Assembly: GCF_002252675.1 (NCBI RefSeq)
Contig: NZ_NQKY01000001.1
Location: 79,315-143,314 of the forward strand
Origin: Synechococcus sp. BO 8801
GTDB taxonomy: Bacteria; Cyanobacteriota; Cyanobacteriia; PCC-6307; Cyanobiaceae
DNA: 64,000 nt
Direction: 5' to 3'
The notes beneath the pieces are model-generated. The model saw nothing but the letters and a program-made list of their open reading frames with translations. It did no database searches and was not told where the DNA came from. Below, one piece after another: positions 17,190-28,380 of this stretch (within the stretch, counting starts at the first letter, position 1; every line of letters begins with the position of its first letter). Both the position numbers and the translations under genes were made by a program.

Positions 17190-17693
17190 CTACTCGACCT
17201 GCCGGACTTCGATGGTCGCGATCGGCAGGTGGTTGCTGGCTTTGCAGACGGCGGAACCCCTGCCCGTGCCGCCGTCCTTGCTCCGGCTGGTGAACGTCCA
17301 TGCGAAGGTGCGCTGCGCGCCGTCATCGCCGGTTTTCGTAAACGGGCTGGTCAGTTTGTAGCTGGCTGGATGCAGCAGCTTGTTCTTCACCAGTTGCTCG
17401 CAATCCGCCTGTTGCTCCGGCCGCCGGTCCTTCATGGCCAGCTCGGGGGAGGGTTCGTTTGAGAAGGCCAGCTTGCCGAGCAGTCCGATGGTGACGACGA
17501 GGATCAACCCCGAAGCGCCGAGCACGGCCAGGCGCCATCGCGGTGTCCCCTGGCTTCGGGGGCTCCCTTTGCGCGGGCGCCGGGCCTTGCGGTCGTTCCG
17601 GCGCGGTTGAGGCTCAGGGCGCTGGCTTGATCGGCCTTGGCTCCGGGATTGTCCCAGGCGCTTCAGCCACAGGGAGAAAGGATGATCGCTCAC
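17190..17693 (-). CDS. Single-pass membrane protein of unknown function, start codon inside a hairpin
   Basis: A 167-residue protein with a strongly basic, Arg/Ser/Pro-rich N-terminus of about 50 residues, one transmembrane helix (VLGASGLILVVTIGLLGKLAF), and an outer domain with two Cys (DCEQLV and AVCKAS). No family was recognised. It would place the basic tail in the cytoplasm. The GTG start at 17693 and its Shine-Dalgarno GGAAGG lie in the 3' arm and loop of a perfect 12-bp hairpin, suggesting translational control. The upstream gene on the same strand is the Kv-like channel, 124 bases away. Confidence 0.6.
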   Translation of the reverse strand: MSDHPFSLWLKRLGQSRSQGRSSQRPEPQPRRNDRKARRPRKGSPRSQGTPRWRLAVLGASGLILVVTIGLLGKLAFSNEPSPELAMKDRRPEQQADCEQLVKNKLLHPASYKLTSPFTKTGDDGAQRTFAWTFTSRSKDGGTGRGSAVCKASNHLPIATIEVRQVE

Positions 17694-17717
17694 GCCAGCC
17701 CTTCCGCTGGCGTGAGC
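17688..17717 (-). promoter_or_regulatory. Perfect 12-bp hairpin holding SD in the loop and start codon in the stem
   Basis: In the minus-strand RNA, arms GCUCACGCCAGC and GCUGGCGUGAGC pair perfectly around a 6-base loop GGAAGG. The loop is a good Shine-Dalgarno placed 6 bases before the GUG start (17693), and the GUG is in the 3' arm. This could block or tune initiation. It could also act as a terminator for the upstream channel gene, although only a weak pyrimidine tract follows. Confidence 0.6.
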
Positions 17718-17817
17718 TGGGGTGGACGGATGGACGGCAACGGAATGCGGCGTTTACCACGACATCACACCATAACAATGGCCTGGCACCATCACGGCGC
17801 CATCACCACGCCGTCAC

Positions 17818-18714
17818 TCAGAGTTCGGCGCCGCAGAACTTGCAGTGGCGCGCATCCGGGTCATGCCCGCCCTCGAGGCAGGCCCCGCACACCACCGGGC
17901 TGGTCTGGTCCTCCTGCGGCGGCCGCAGCACCGACAGGCCGATCTCGGCGCTGAGGATGCCCGTGGGCACGGCGATGATGCTGTAGCCGATCAGCATCAC
18001 CACCGAGGCCATGAAGCGCCCCAGCGGCGTCACCGGGGCCACGTCGCCGTAGCCCACCGTGGTGATGGTGACGCAGGCCCAGTAGATGGCCACCGGGATG
18101 CTGCGGAAGCCGTCGTTGCCGGCCTCGATCACGTACATGAAGGCGCCGATCAGGATCACCAGCGTCACCATCGCCAGCAGGAACACGGTGATCTTGCGGC
18201 GGGCGGCGATCAGGGCGCTCCAGAGGAGTTCGGCCTCCTGCAGGTAGGCCCCCAGCTTCAGCACCCGGAACACCCGCAGCAGCCGCAGCACCCGCACCAC
18301 CAGGAACAGCTGGCCGCCGCCGATCAGCAGCCCCAGGTAAGTGGGCAGGATCGCCAGCAGGTCCACCAGCCCGAAGAAGCTGGTGGCGTAGCGCCGCGGC
18401 TCGGCCACCAGCAGCAGCCGCAGCAGGTACTCGAGGCTGAACAGCAGGGTGAAGCCCCACTCCAGCCCCAGGAAGGCGGTGGCCCAGCGCTGCCGCAGCA
18501 GCGGATCGCTCTCCAGCACCACCGCCAGCACGCTGAGGGCGATGGCCAGCATCAGCAGGGCGTCGAAGGCCTTGCCGGAGGGGGTGTCCGTCTCGAGGAT
18601 GGTGCGCTCCAGCCAGGGGCGCTCGACCAGCCGCACCAGGGCCAGGGCCACGACGGCCAGGCCGCCCAGCAGGAGCGGCACCAGCAGGGGCTCCAGCAGC
18701 GGCACCTGCAGCAT
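17818..18714 (-). CDS. Voltage-gated-type K+ channel with C-terminal Cys4 zinc-ribbon-like tail
   Basis: A 298-residue six-helix channel. The S4-like helix carries regularly spaced Arg (RVLRLLRVFRVLKL), and the pore has the K+ filter TTVGYGD. After S6 the last 23 residues contain Cys276, Cys279, Cys291 and Cys294 (CGAC...CKFCG), a compact zinc-ribbon pattern in the cytoplasm. The start is two bases after the livF stop, so it may be cotranscribed with the amino acid transporter. Metal or redox sensing by the tail is inference. Confidence 0.9.
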   Translation of the reverse strand: MLQVPLLEPLLVPLLLGGLAVVALALVRLVERPWLERTILETDTPSGKAFDALLMLAIALSVLAVVLESDPLLRQRWATAFLGLEWGFTLLFSLEYLLRLLLVAEPRRYATSFFGLVDLLAILPTYLGLLIGGGQLFLVVRVLRLLRVFRVLKLGAYLQEAELLWSALIAARRKITVFLLAMVTLVILIGAFMYVIEAGNDGFRSIPVAIYWACVTITTVGYGDVAPVTPLGRFMASVVMLIGYSIIAVPTGILSAEIGLSVLRPPQEDQTSPVVCGACLEGGHDPDARHCKFCGAEL

Positions 18715-18716
18715 TG

Positions 18717-19432
<716 letters not shown>

Positions 19433-19436
<4 letters not shown>

Positions 19437-20272
19437 CGGCCGTCTCCGCCGGCACCGCCCGAACTGCCACCCGAACTGCCGCCCGAACTGCCCAGATAGG
19501 CCTCGATCACCCGTGGATCGGTGCGCACCGCGGCGGGGCTGCCCAGGGCGATGCGCCTTCCGAAGTTGAGCACCGCCAGCCGGTCGCAGAGCTGCATCAT
19601 CAGCGGCACGTGGTGCTCGATGATCAGCACCGTCAGGGTGAAGTGTTGGCGGATCGTGCCGATCAGCCGCCGCAGGTCGTCCTTTTCGGCCGGGTTCATG
19701 CCGGCGGCGGGTTCATCCAGCAGCAGCAGTCGCGGCGCCGTCGCCAGGGCCCGGGCGATCTCCAGCCGGCGGCGGTCGCCGTAGGGCAGGTCCCCGGCCC
19801 GCTGCTCCGCCAGGGCCTCCAGCTCCAGCAGGGTCAGCAGCTCCATCGCCCGCTCCTGCAGCTGCCCCTGCTGCCGGCGGAAGGCGCCGCTGCCGAGCAG
19901 GGACCCCAGCAGGGGGGCACGGGCGGCGTGGTGCAGGCCCACCAGCACGTTCTCCCGCACCGAGAGACTCTCGAACAGGCGCAGGTTCTGGAAGGTGCGG
20001 GCGATGCCGAGGCGGTTGAGGCCGCTGGCCCCCAGGCCCGCGGTGGGCGCGCCCCGCCACAGGCAGCGGCCGCCGCTGGGGGGGGTGAGGCCGGAGATCA
20101 CGTTGAACAGGGTGGTCTTGCCGGCGCCGTTGGGGCCGATCAGGCCGAAGATCTCCCCCTCCTCCAGCTCCAGGCTCACCTGATCGAGGGCCAGCAGGCC
20201 ACCGAAGCGGCAGCTGACCGCCTCCACCTGCAGCAGGGGAACGGGGCCGGTGCTGTCTGGGGTCTGGTTCAT
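19433..20272 (-). CDS. livG: Branched-chain/neutral amino acid ABC transporter ATPase, LivG type
   Basis: A 279-residue ATPase starting at ATG 20272 (the frame remains open upstream inside livM). Walker A GPNGAGKTT, Walker B LLLLDEPAAGMNP and EHHVPLMMQLCDR are typical of LivG. The signature region reads LPYGDRRRLEIARAL, the normal LivG variant of LSGGQ. The C-terminus ends in a repeated GSSG/GSSG tail produced by a 12-bp tandem repeat. Overlaps with livM (ATGA) and livF indicate translational coupling. Confidence 0.9.
19458..19493. repeat. 12-bp x3 tandem repeat at the 3' end of livG
   Basis: Three adjacent 12-base units CCCGAACTGCCN at 19458-19469, 19470-19481 and 19482-19493, differing only in the last base. 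On the minus strand they encode the SSGG repeats at the LivG C-terminus. Confidence 0.9.
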
Positions 20273-21189
20273 GGAGCCTGGGGAGCCTGACGGCCCCGGT
20301 GGCGCCCTCGTCCCAGCCGGGCGGCCAGCCAGTGCAGCCGCTCCGCCGTGACGAGCCCCTGGGGGAAGAACAGCGGACCCAGCAGGATCACCGCGCCGAA
20401 CAGGATCAGGCGCAGGTCCCCCACCGGCCGCAGCAACTCCGGCAGGGCGGTGAGCACCAGCCCCCCCAGCACTGGCCCCGGCCACAGGCGGGAACCGCCG
20501 AAGACCACGAAGGCCAGGGTGGTGATGCTGGCGTCGAAGCTGCCGGCCCGGGCGTTCCAGGAGTTGAAGAAATGGGCCGCCAGGGCGCCGGTGACGCCGG
20601 CGAGCACGGCGCTGGCCACGAAGGCGATCAGCTTGGTGCGGGGGGTGTCGATGCCGACGCAGGCGGCCGCCAGTTCGTCGTCGCGGATGGCGGCCATCGC
20701 CCGCCCCAGCCGCAGGGCCTCCAGCCGCTGACACAGCCAGCAGGCCAGGGCCAGCAGCGCCAGGGTGAACAGCACGTAGCCCTCGGCATGGGCGAAGGGC
20801 TGGGGGATGCCGAAGATCCCCATGGCTCCACCGGTGAAGGGCAGGTTGAGGTTGAGCACCCGCAGGATCTCCACCAGGGCGATGGTGGCGATGGCCAGGT
20901 AGATCCCCCGCAAGCGCAGCACCGGCCCGCCGATCGCCAGGGCGATCAGCCCCGCCAGGGCCCCGCCCAGCACCATCTCCGCCAGCAGGGCCGGCAACGG
21001 TGAGGTGGCGCCGCTGCCGGCGAAGGCGGGGACGCCGGTGGAGAGCAGGGCGGCCACGTAGCCCCCCACCGCATAGAAGCCCGGGGTGGCCAGCGACAGC
21101 TGTCCGCAGCGCAGCGGCAGATACACCGAGAGCGCCAGCAGGGCGCCGAGGAGCATCTGTTCGAGCAGGGCGGCGTCCATGGCCCTCAC
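20269..21189 (-). CDS. livM: Branched-chain/neutral amino acid ABC transporter permease, LivM type
   Basis: A 306-residue permease with about ten hydrophobic segments. Family features are the GFYAVGGYVAALL region and the ATPase-contact loop LGRAMAAIRDDELAAACVGID. Overlaps livH (4 bases) and livG (4 bases), so it is part of one translational unit. The basic C-terminus (RLGRGRHRGRQAPQAP) is cytoplasmic. Confidence 0.9.
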   Translation of the reverse strand: MRAMDAALLEQMLLGALLALSVYLPLRCGQLSLATPGFYAVGGYVAALLSTGVPAFAGSGATSPLPALLAEMVLGGALAGLIALAIGGPVLRLRGIYLAIATIALVEILRVLNLNLPFTGGAMGIFGIPQPFAHAEGYVLFTLALLALACWLCQRLEALRLGRAMAAIRDDELAAACVGIDTPRTKLIAFVASAVLAGVTGALAAHFFNSWNARAGSFDASITTLAFVVFGGSRLWPGPVLGGLVLTALPELLRPVGDLRLILFGAVILLGPLFFPQGLVTAERLHWLAARLGRGRHRGRQAPQAP

Positions 21190-22115
21190 ACCTTGGTGGG
21201 CAGCGGCCGGCCCAGCAGCCCCCGGGGCCGCAGCAGCAGCACCAGGAACAGGAAGCCGTAGCTGACCGCATCCTTGTAGCCCGACCAGTCAGCCGGGACG
21301 AACGCCTCCGCCAGCCCGACGATCAGGCCGCCCAGCACCGCCCCCGGCACGCTGCCCAGCCCGCCCAGCACCAGCACCGCCAGCCCCTTGAGGCCGTAGC
21401 CGATGCCGAAGTAGGGCCCGGCGATGCTGACGCTCAGCCCCACCAGGCCGCCGGCCACCCCGGCCAGGAAGCCGCTGAGTCCGAAGGCCAGGCGCACCAT
21501 GGCTGTGCTGTCGATGCCGAGGAGCTGGGCGGTTTCGGCGTCCTCCGCCACCGCCTGCAGCCCCTTGCCGTTGCGGCTGCCCTCCAGCCACAGGGTGAGC
21601 AGGGCCAGCAGCAGCACCGCGATCCCCAGCAGCAGGGCCTGGACCGTGCGCACCCGGGCGCCCAGCAGGGGGAAGGAGGCCGGCAGGCCGCCGAGGGCGC
21701 CGGTGGGGATGGCGTAGCTCTCCGCCCCCACCAGCAGCTGGATCAGGTTCACCAGGATCACCCCGGCCCCCAGGCTGGTGATCAGGGCCAGCAGCGGATC
21801 GGCCCGGCGGCGGCGCAGGGGGCGGAAGGCCACCCGCTCCACCAGCAGGGCCACCAGGGCCGCCCCCAGCCCCGCCAGGGGCAGGGCGCCCCAGAAGGGC
21901 AGGGCGAAGGGCAGCTGGAAGCCGGCCAACAGACCGTTGGCCCCCACCGCGCCGCCGATCAGCAGGTAGGTGAAGTAGGCCCCCAGGGTGAACACCGCCC
22001 CATGGGCGAAGTTGATCACCCCCAGGACCGAGAACACCAGGGTGTAGCCGAGGGCGAACAGCCCGTAGACCGCCCCCACCGACAGACCGTTGACCAGGAT
22101 CTGGAGCAGGTCCAC
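21186..22115 (-). CDS. livH: Branched-chain/neutral amino acid ABC transporter permease, LivH type
   Basis: A 309-residue inner-membrane permease. LivH hallmarks are the N-terminal LVNGLSVGAVYGLFALGYTLV, VINFAHGAVFTLGAY, and the coupling loop GLQAVAEDAETAQLLGID. It begins 7 bases after the livK stop and overlaps livM. Partner of LivM in the transmembrane channel. Confidence 0.92.
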   Translation of the reverse strand: MDLLQILVNGLSVGAVYGLFALGYTLVFSVLGVINFAHGAVFTLGAYFTYLLIGGAVGANGLLAGFQLPFALPFWGALPLAGLGAALVALLVERVAFRPLRRRRADPLLALITSLGAGVILVNLIQLLVGAESYAIPTGALGGLPASFPLLGARVRTVQALLLGIAVLLLALLTLWLEGSRNGKGLQAVAEDAETAQLLGIDSTAMVRLAFGLSGFLAGVAGGLVGLSVSIAGPYFGIGYGLKGLAVLVLGGLGSVPGAVLGGLIVGLAEAFVPADWSGYKDAVSYGFLFLVLLLRPRGLLGRPLPTKV

Positions 22116-22122
22116 CCGGCGA

Positions 22123-23319
22123 TCACTTCAGCAGGGCGAAGCGACCGCTGCGCCCGCCCGGATCCATGCGCACCTGGGCCACGAAGAACTGGCTCTGGAT
22201 CACCTCACCCTCCGGGGTGAAGCGGATCTCCCCGAGGGGGGTGGCGTAGGTGCCGGCCAGGATCTCCTCCATCAGGGCCTTGCGCGCCGCCGTCAGGGTG
22301 GCGCCTTTCAGGGGCTGGCGTTTGTCCAGCCGCACCAGGGCGTCGCCGATCACCTGCAGGGCCGTGTAGGCCTGGGCCGTGAGCTGGGGCGGGATGGCGC
22401 CGCCCTTAGCCGCCTGGAAGGCCTTGAGGAAGGCCGTGTTGGCGGGGGTGTCGAGTTCGGGGCTGTAGGCCTGGGCGATCAGCAGACCGTCGCAGTACTT
22501 CTGGCAGATCGGATAGATGTTGGGGGTGTTCATGCCGTTGCCGGCCACGATCAGGCCCTTGTAACCCAGCTCCCGCAGCTGGCGGATCAGGTTGCCGCCG
22601 TCCACCGCCTGGAGCGACAGCACGATCAGGTCGGGCTTCTCCCGCAGGGCGGCGCTGATCTGGTTCTGGAAGTCCTGGTCGTTGAGCTGGGTGCGCTGCA
22701 CCGTCACCGGATCGAGGCCCTTCTCCTTGAGGGCCTTCTGGAAGATGGTGGTCTCGGCGGTGCTGTAGGCGTCGTCCTGGGCGTAGAACACCGCCGCCCG
22801 CTTCAGGCCCGGCTGGATCTTCAGGGCCCGCTCGATGGCCAGGGGTGCGATCACCGAGCTCTGGGCCGAGACCCGGCTGATGAAGAAACCGATCTCCGGG
22901 ATGCCGGTGGCGGTGTTGGAGGGGGCCACCACCGGCACGCCGCGACGCTGGGCGATCGGATCGGCGGAGAAGGCCTGCTGGGAGAGGGTGGGGCCGATCA
23001 GGGCCAGCACGCCCCGGTTGATCTGCAGGGTGAAGGCCGCGTTGGCCCCCGGTTCGTCGCTGCCGCTGTCCTCCAGGGCCAGCTTCAGGGGGTTGCCGTT
23101 GATGCCACCGGCGCCGTTGCGGTGCTGGAGCGCCAGCTCGAGGCCGATCTTCTGGTCCTGGCCGTAGACGTTGGCGTTGCCCGTCAGGGCCAGCACCGCC
23201 CCCACCGGCACGCCGCCGGCCACGTCGACGGGCTTGCTGCCGGGGTCAGCGGCGCAGCCCGCCAGCAGGGTCAGGGTCAGCAGCCCGGTGCCGACCCCCA
23301 GGAGACGACCGACGCTCAC
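22123..23319 (-). CDS. livK: Amino acid ABC transporter substrate-binding lipoprotein, LivK type
   Basis: A 398-residue periplasmic binding protein of the peripla_BP_6 family. The signal peptide ends in lipobox LLAGC (Cys at about residue 22). Typical motifs are [16 protein letters not shown] near the mature N-terminus and [15 protein letters not shown]. The GTG start overlaps the hemL stop codon (GTGA), coupling amino acid uptake to a heme/chlorophyll precursor gene. Ligand identity cannot be read from sequence; the urea-specific UrtA subfamily seems unlikely because no urease-linked genes are present. Confidence 0.88.
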   Translation of the reverse strand: MSVGRLLGVGTGLLTLTLLAGCAADPGSKPVDVAGGVPVGAVLALTGNANVYGQDQKIGLELALQHRNGAGGINGNPLKLALEDSGSDEPGANAAFTLQINRGVLALIGPTLSQQAFSADPIAQRRGVPVVAPSNTATGIPEIGFFISRVSAQSSVIAPLAIERALKIQPGLKRAAVFYAQDDAYSTAETTIFQKALKEKGLDPVTVQRTQLNDQDFQNQISAALREKPDLIVLSLQAVDGGNLIRQLRELGYKGLIVAGNGMNTPNIYPICQKYCDGLLIAQAYSPELDTPANTAFLKAFQAAKGGAIPPQLTAQAYTALQVIGDALVRLDKRQPLKGATLTAARKALMEEILAGTYATPLGEIRFTPEGEVIQSQFFVAQVRMDPGGRSGRFALLK

Positions 23320-24671
23320 GCCAGCGACAGGAAGACGTCGCGGAAGGCGTCGATGGTGGCGTCGATGTCGGCGTCGCTGTGGGCCAGGGAGGTGAAGCCG
23401 GCCTCGAAGGCGCTCGGTGCCAGGTAGACGCCGCGCTCAAGCATGCCGCGGTGCAGGCGGCCGAAGCGGACCGTGTCGGCGGCCTTGGCCTGCTCGAAGT
23501 TGTGCACCGGCCCCTCGCAGAGGAAGAAGCCGAACATGGCGCTGATGCTGCCGCCGCAGAAGGGGATGCCCGCCTCGGCGGCGGCGGCGCGGATGCCGTT
23601 GATGAGCCGTTTGGTGATCGTCTCCAGCCGCTCGTAGGTGCCGGGCTGGCTGAGCAGCTGCAGGGTCTTGATGCCGGCGGTCATGGCCAGGGGATTGCCG
23701 CTCAGGGTGCCCGCCTGGTACATGGGGCCGGCGGGGGCCACCATCGCCATGATGTCGGCCCGGCCGCCGTAGGCCCCCACCGGCAGGCCGCCGCCGATCA
23801 CCTTGCCCATGGTGGTGAGGTCCGGGGTGACGCCGAAGCGGGCCTGGGCACCGCCGTAGCTGATGCGGAAGCCGGTCATGACTTCGTCGAACACCAGCAG
23901 GGCGCCGTTCTCCTTGGTCAGTTCGCGCAGGCCTTCGAGGAAGCCGGGCTCGGGGGTGATGAAGCCCGCATTGCCCACCACCGGCTCCAGGATCACCCCG
24001 GCGATCTCACCGGGGTTGTTGGCGAACAGCTGCTTGACCGACTCCAGGCAGTTGTAGGGGGCGGTGAGGGTGCCGGCGGTGACGGCGCGGGGCACACCGG
24101 GGGAGTCGGGCAGGCCGAGGGTGGCCACCCCGGAGCCCGCCTTGACCAGGAACATGTCGGCGTGGCCGTGGTAGCAGCCCTCGAACTTGATCACCTTCTC
24201 CCGGCCGGTGAAGGCGCGCATCAGCCGCAGCACCGCCATGCAGGCCTCGGTGCCGGAGTTCACGAAGCGCACCATCTCCACCGACGGCACGGCGGCGATG
24301 ACCAGCTCGGCCAGCTCGTTCTCGAGCACGCAGGGGGCGCCGAAGCTGGTGCCCTTCTCCAGGGCCTGGTGGAGGGCGGCGATCACCTCCGGGTGGCTGT
24401 GGCCGCAGATGGCGGGCCCCCAGCTGCCGACGTAGTCGATGTAGCGGTTGCCGTCGACGTCCCAGGCGTAGGCCCCCTTGACGCGGTCGAAGACGATCGG
24501 CTGGCCGCCCACCGACTTGAAGGCCCGCACGGGGGAACTGACGCCCCCGGGCATGAGTGTCTGGGCGGCGGCGAAGATCTCCTCGGATCGGGTGGTGAGG
24601 AGGGAAGGGGCCGAGGCGGGCGCTGAAGGGGTGGCCGAACTCAAGGCGGGATCCGCGGAAGGTGGACGCAT
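23316..24671 (-). CDS. hemL: Glutamate-1-semialdehyde 2,1-aminomutase
   Basis: PLP enzyme of the C5 pathway that isomerises glutamate-1-semialdehyde to 5-aminolevulinate, the precursor of heme, chlorophyll and bilins. A 451-residue protein; the PLP lysine is Lys290 in [14 protein letters not shown], and FDEVMTGFR supplies the Asp that contacts the pyridine ring. [14 protein letters not shown] and FVNSGTEA are family signatures. An Ala/Ser/Pro-rich 25-residue N-terminal extension is present. The stop overlaps livK; divergent from glcD. Confidence 0.96.
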   Translation of the reverse strand: MRPPSADPALSSATPSAPASAPSLLTTRSEEIFAAAQTLMPGGVSSPVRAFKSVGGQPIVFDRVKGAYAWDVDGNRYIDYVGSWGPAICGHSHPEVIAALHQALEKGTSFGAPCVLENELAELVIAAVPSVEMVRFVNSGTEACMAVLRLMRAFTGREKVIKFEGCYHGHADMFLVKAGSGVATLGLPDSPGVPRAVTAGTLTAPYNCLESVKQLFANNPGEIAGVILEPVVGNAGFITPEPGFLEGLRELTKENGALLVFDEVMTGFRISYGGAQARFGVTPDLTTMGKVIGGGLPVGAYGGRADIMAMVAPAGPMYQAGTLSGNPLAMTAGIKTLQLLSQPGTYERLETITKRLINGIRAAAAEAGIPFCGGSISAMFGFFLCEGPVHNFEQAKAADTVRFGRLHRGMLERGVYLAPSAFEAGFTSLAHSDADIDATIDAFRDVFLSLA

Positions 24672-24732
24672 TCGTTTCCCATCCTGACCCAGAAGGGTGC
24701 CGGGGTGCCGGGCGTCGGTAAGTTCGGAAGCA

Positions 24733-26271
24733 ATGGCACCCCCTTCACCGGCCCGCCGGACCCCTTCCGTGACGATCGACTGGGCCGCGATGGAGCGTGA
24801 CTGCCGCGCCCTGCTGCCGGCGCGGGCCGTGGTGGCGGCGCCCCAGGAGCTGCTGGCCTACGACTGCGACGGCCTCACCCTGCACCGGGCCCAGCCCCCC
24901 CTGGTGGTGCTGCCGGAAACCACCGAGCAGGTGGCCGCCATCCTGCGGCTCTGCCACCGCCGCGGCGTGCCCTTCCTGGCCCGCGGCAGCGGCACCGGCC
25001 TTTCGGGCGGCGCCCTGGCGGAGAACGGAGCGCTGGTGATCGCCACCAGCCGGATGCGCTCGATCCTCGATGTCGATCTGGCCAACCGCCGCATCACCGT
25101 CCAGCCGGGGGTGATCAACGGCTGGGTCACCCGGGCGGTGGCCGGCGACGGTTTCTATTACGCCCCGGATCCCTCCAGCCAGGTGGTCTGCTCGATCGGC
25201 GGCAACGTGGCCGAGAACTCCGGCGGCGTGCACTGCCTCAAGTACGGCGTCACCAGCAACCACGTGCTCGAGATGGAGGTGGTGCTTCCCGATGGCACGG
25301 TCACCACCCTGGGCAGCGGCCTGGCCGAGACCCCCGAGCTGGACCTGCGCGGGGTGTTCATCGGCAGCGAGGGCACCCTCGGCATCGCCACCGCCATCAC
25401 CCTGCGGCTGCTGCGGGCGCCCCAGAGCGTGGCGGTGCTGCTGGCCGATTTCACCGCCATGGAGGCCGCCGGTGAGGCGGTGCGCCTGGTGACGGCGGCC
25501 GGGGTGCTGCCCGCGGGGATGGAGATCATGGACAACTTCACGATCAACGCCGTCGACGATCTCTTCGGCCGCGATGAGTACCCTCGCGATGCGGCCGCCG
25601 TGCTGCTGATCGAACTGGACGGCCAGGAGCGGGAGGTGACGGCGGCTGTGGAGATCGCCGGTGAGCTCTGCCGCCAGGCCGGGGCCCGCACGATCCGGCG
25701 CGCCTCCAGCGAGGCCGACCGCGCCCTGCTGTGGAAGGGGCGCAAGTCCGCCTTCGCCGCCGTCGGCCGCATCACCCCCACCTATTACGTGCAGGACGGC
25801 GTGGTGCCCCGCAGCGCCCTGCCTTCGGTGCTGGCGGCGATCGAGGAGCTCAGCCGCCGCTATGAGCTGCCGGTGGCCAACGTCTTCCATGCCGGCGACG
25901 GCAATCTCCACCCCCTGATCCTGTACCGGGCCGATGAGCCCGGCGTGACCGACCGGGTGCAGGCGCTGGGGGCCGACATCCTGCGCCTCTGCATCGACGC
26001 GGGCGGCAGCATCACCGGCGAGCACGGGGTGGGCAGCGACAAGCGCTGTTACCTCGACTGGATGTTCGCCCCCGACGACCTGGCCACCATGCGCCTGGTG
26101 CGTGAGGCCTTCGACCCGGCAGGCCTGGCCAACCCCGGCAAGATCTTCCCCACCCCGCGCAGCTGCGGCGAATCGGCCCGGCGCCAGGCGTCGTCCCTCA
26201 CCGTGCATCTCGATGCCCTCCCCGCCGGTGGCGTGGAGTCGCCGAGCCTGGAGCCCCTCGACGTCTTCTGA
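24733..26271 (+). CDS. glcD: Glycolate dehydrogenase FAD-binding subunit
   Basis: FAD-linked oxidase (VAO fold) that oxidises photorespiratory glycolate to glyoxylate. 512 residues from ATG 24733; upstream GTG-type starts in the frame add residues not expected in the family. The PCMH FAD-binding signature is clear ([11 protein letters not shown], then [20 protein letters not shown]), and the C-terminal FAD-oxidase domain contains [12 protein letters not shown] and GEHGVGSDK. The Fe-S partner GlcE/GlcF is not next to it, as is common in cyanobacteria. Divergent from hemL. Confidence 0.93.
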   Translation: MAPPSPARRTPSVTIDWAAMERDCRALLPARAVVAAPQELLAYDCDGLTLHRAQPPLVVLPETTEQVAAILRLCHRRGVPFLARGSGTGLSGGALAENGALVIATSRMRSILDVDLANRRITVQPGVINGWVTRAVAGDGFYYAPDPSSQVVCSIGGNVAENSGGVHCLKYGVTSNHVLEMEVVLPDGTVTTLGSGLAETPELDLRGVFIGSEGTLGIATAITLRLLRAPQSVAVLLADFTAMEAAGEAVRLVTAAGVLPAGMEIMDNFTINAVDDLFGRDEYPRDAAAVLLIELDGQEREVTAAVEIAGELCRQAGARTIRRASSEADRALLWKGRKSAFAAVGRITPTYYVQDGVVPRSALPSVLAAIEELSRRYELPVANVFHAGDGNLHPLILYRADEPGVTDRVQALGADILRLCIDAGGSITGEHGVGSDKRCYLDWMFAPDDLATMRLVREAFDPAGLANPGKIFPTPRSCGESARRQASSLTVHLDALPAGGVESPSLEPLDVF

Positions 26272-26318
26272 GCGGGGCGGCGGACCTACGTTGCAGGGCA
26301 CTCCACCTCCCCCAATCC

Positions 26319-26606
26319 ATGAAGATCCGTCGGATAGCCAGCCTGGGTGTGGCGGCCGTGCTGGCTGCTGCCACCCCCGCCCAGGCCCAGTCCCCGGTCG
26401 TCAACCTGGTGGCCAAGAAGGTGATCGAGCGCTACCAGAAATCCAGCTGCGAGCAGCTCTGGGCCGCCCGCAGCGAGCGGCGTGGGTCCCAGGAGCAGCG
26501 CGTGCTCGACATGCTCAACGACGATCCCCAGCTGCGTCAGGGCTTCATCGACCAGGTCGCCGGCCCGGTGGTGAACAAGCTGTTCGTCTGCGGGATGATC
26601 CCCTGA
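26319..26606 (+). CDS. Small secreted conserved-looking protein
   Basis: A 95-residue protein with a clear signal peptide (KIRRIASLGVAAVLAAATPAQAQS, cleavage after AQA). The mature 70 residues contain SSCEQLWAARSER and end in LFVCGMIP, giving two Cys that could form a disulfide. Periplasmic or extracellular location is likely. No function is recognised. It starts 47 bases after glcD and could be cotranscribed; convergent with chrA. Confidence 0.7.
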   Translation: MKIRRIASLGVAAVLAAATPAQAQSPVVNLVAKKVIERYQKSSCEQLWAARSERRGSQEQRVLDMLNDDPQLRQGFIDQVAGPVVNKLFVCGMIP

Positions 26607-26615
26607 TCGCCGGCT

Positions 26616-27932
<1,317 letters not shown>

Positions 27933-28054
27933 CGATCGGCACCGCGAAGGCTCACAACGTAGTCAGCGGGATATCCCCGGCGTCACTGAGCGGATGTGTT
28001 TCCACTTACATCCCGCCCATCGATGGGCAGCAGGATGGACGGAAAGGTTTGGCG

Positions 28055-28306
28055 ATGGCAGGGAGCGATGGTCCCAGCGAGAGGGCTGACGCAAGGGCTG
28101 GCGAAGCGACTGGCGGAAGGAAGCCGCAGAAGCCGCCGGCCGAGCCAGTCCGTGGGGGCTCCTTTTTCAGTCCGTGGACGAACTGGCGGGCCTGGATGGT
28201 GATGCTGGCGGGTGTTCTCCTCGGCCAGGTGATCGGCTTTTCCCCCCAGTTGTTCGTTCTCATCGCGGCGTTCTGTCTGCTTTGTGGCTGGCTGTTCGAT
28301 CGCTGA
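28055..28306 (+). CDS. Small membrane protein of unknown function
   Basis: An 83-residue protein with a hydrophilic N-terminal half and a hydrophobic C-terminal half forming two helices (WMVMLAGVLLGQVIGF and QLFVLIAAFCLLCGWLF). ATG 28055 is preceded by GGAAAGG about 9 bases upstream; a TTG at 28049 is an alternative. No family recognised. It is isolated between chrA (divergent) and the amidotransferase (convergent). Confidence 0.55.
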   Translation: MAGSDGPSERADARAGEATGGRKPQKPPAEPVRGGSFFSPWTNWRAWMVMLAGVLLGQVIGFSPQLFVLIAAFCLLCGWLFDR

Positions 28307-28380
28307 TCCAGGCCCACATCCTGCCGGGGTGCGAGTGACGTTCCGCTCGATGATTGCAGGGTCCGAGGATGTTGCCTGGC

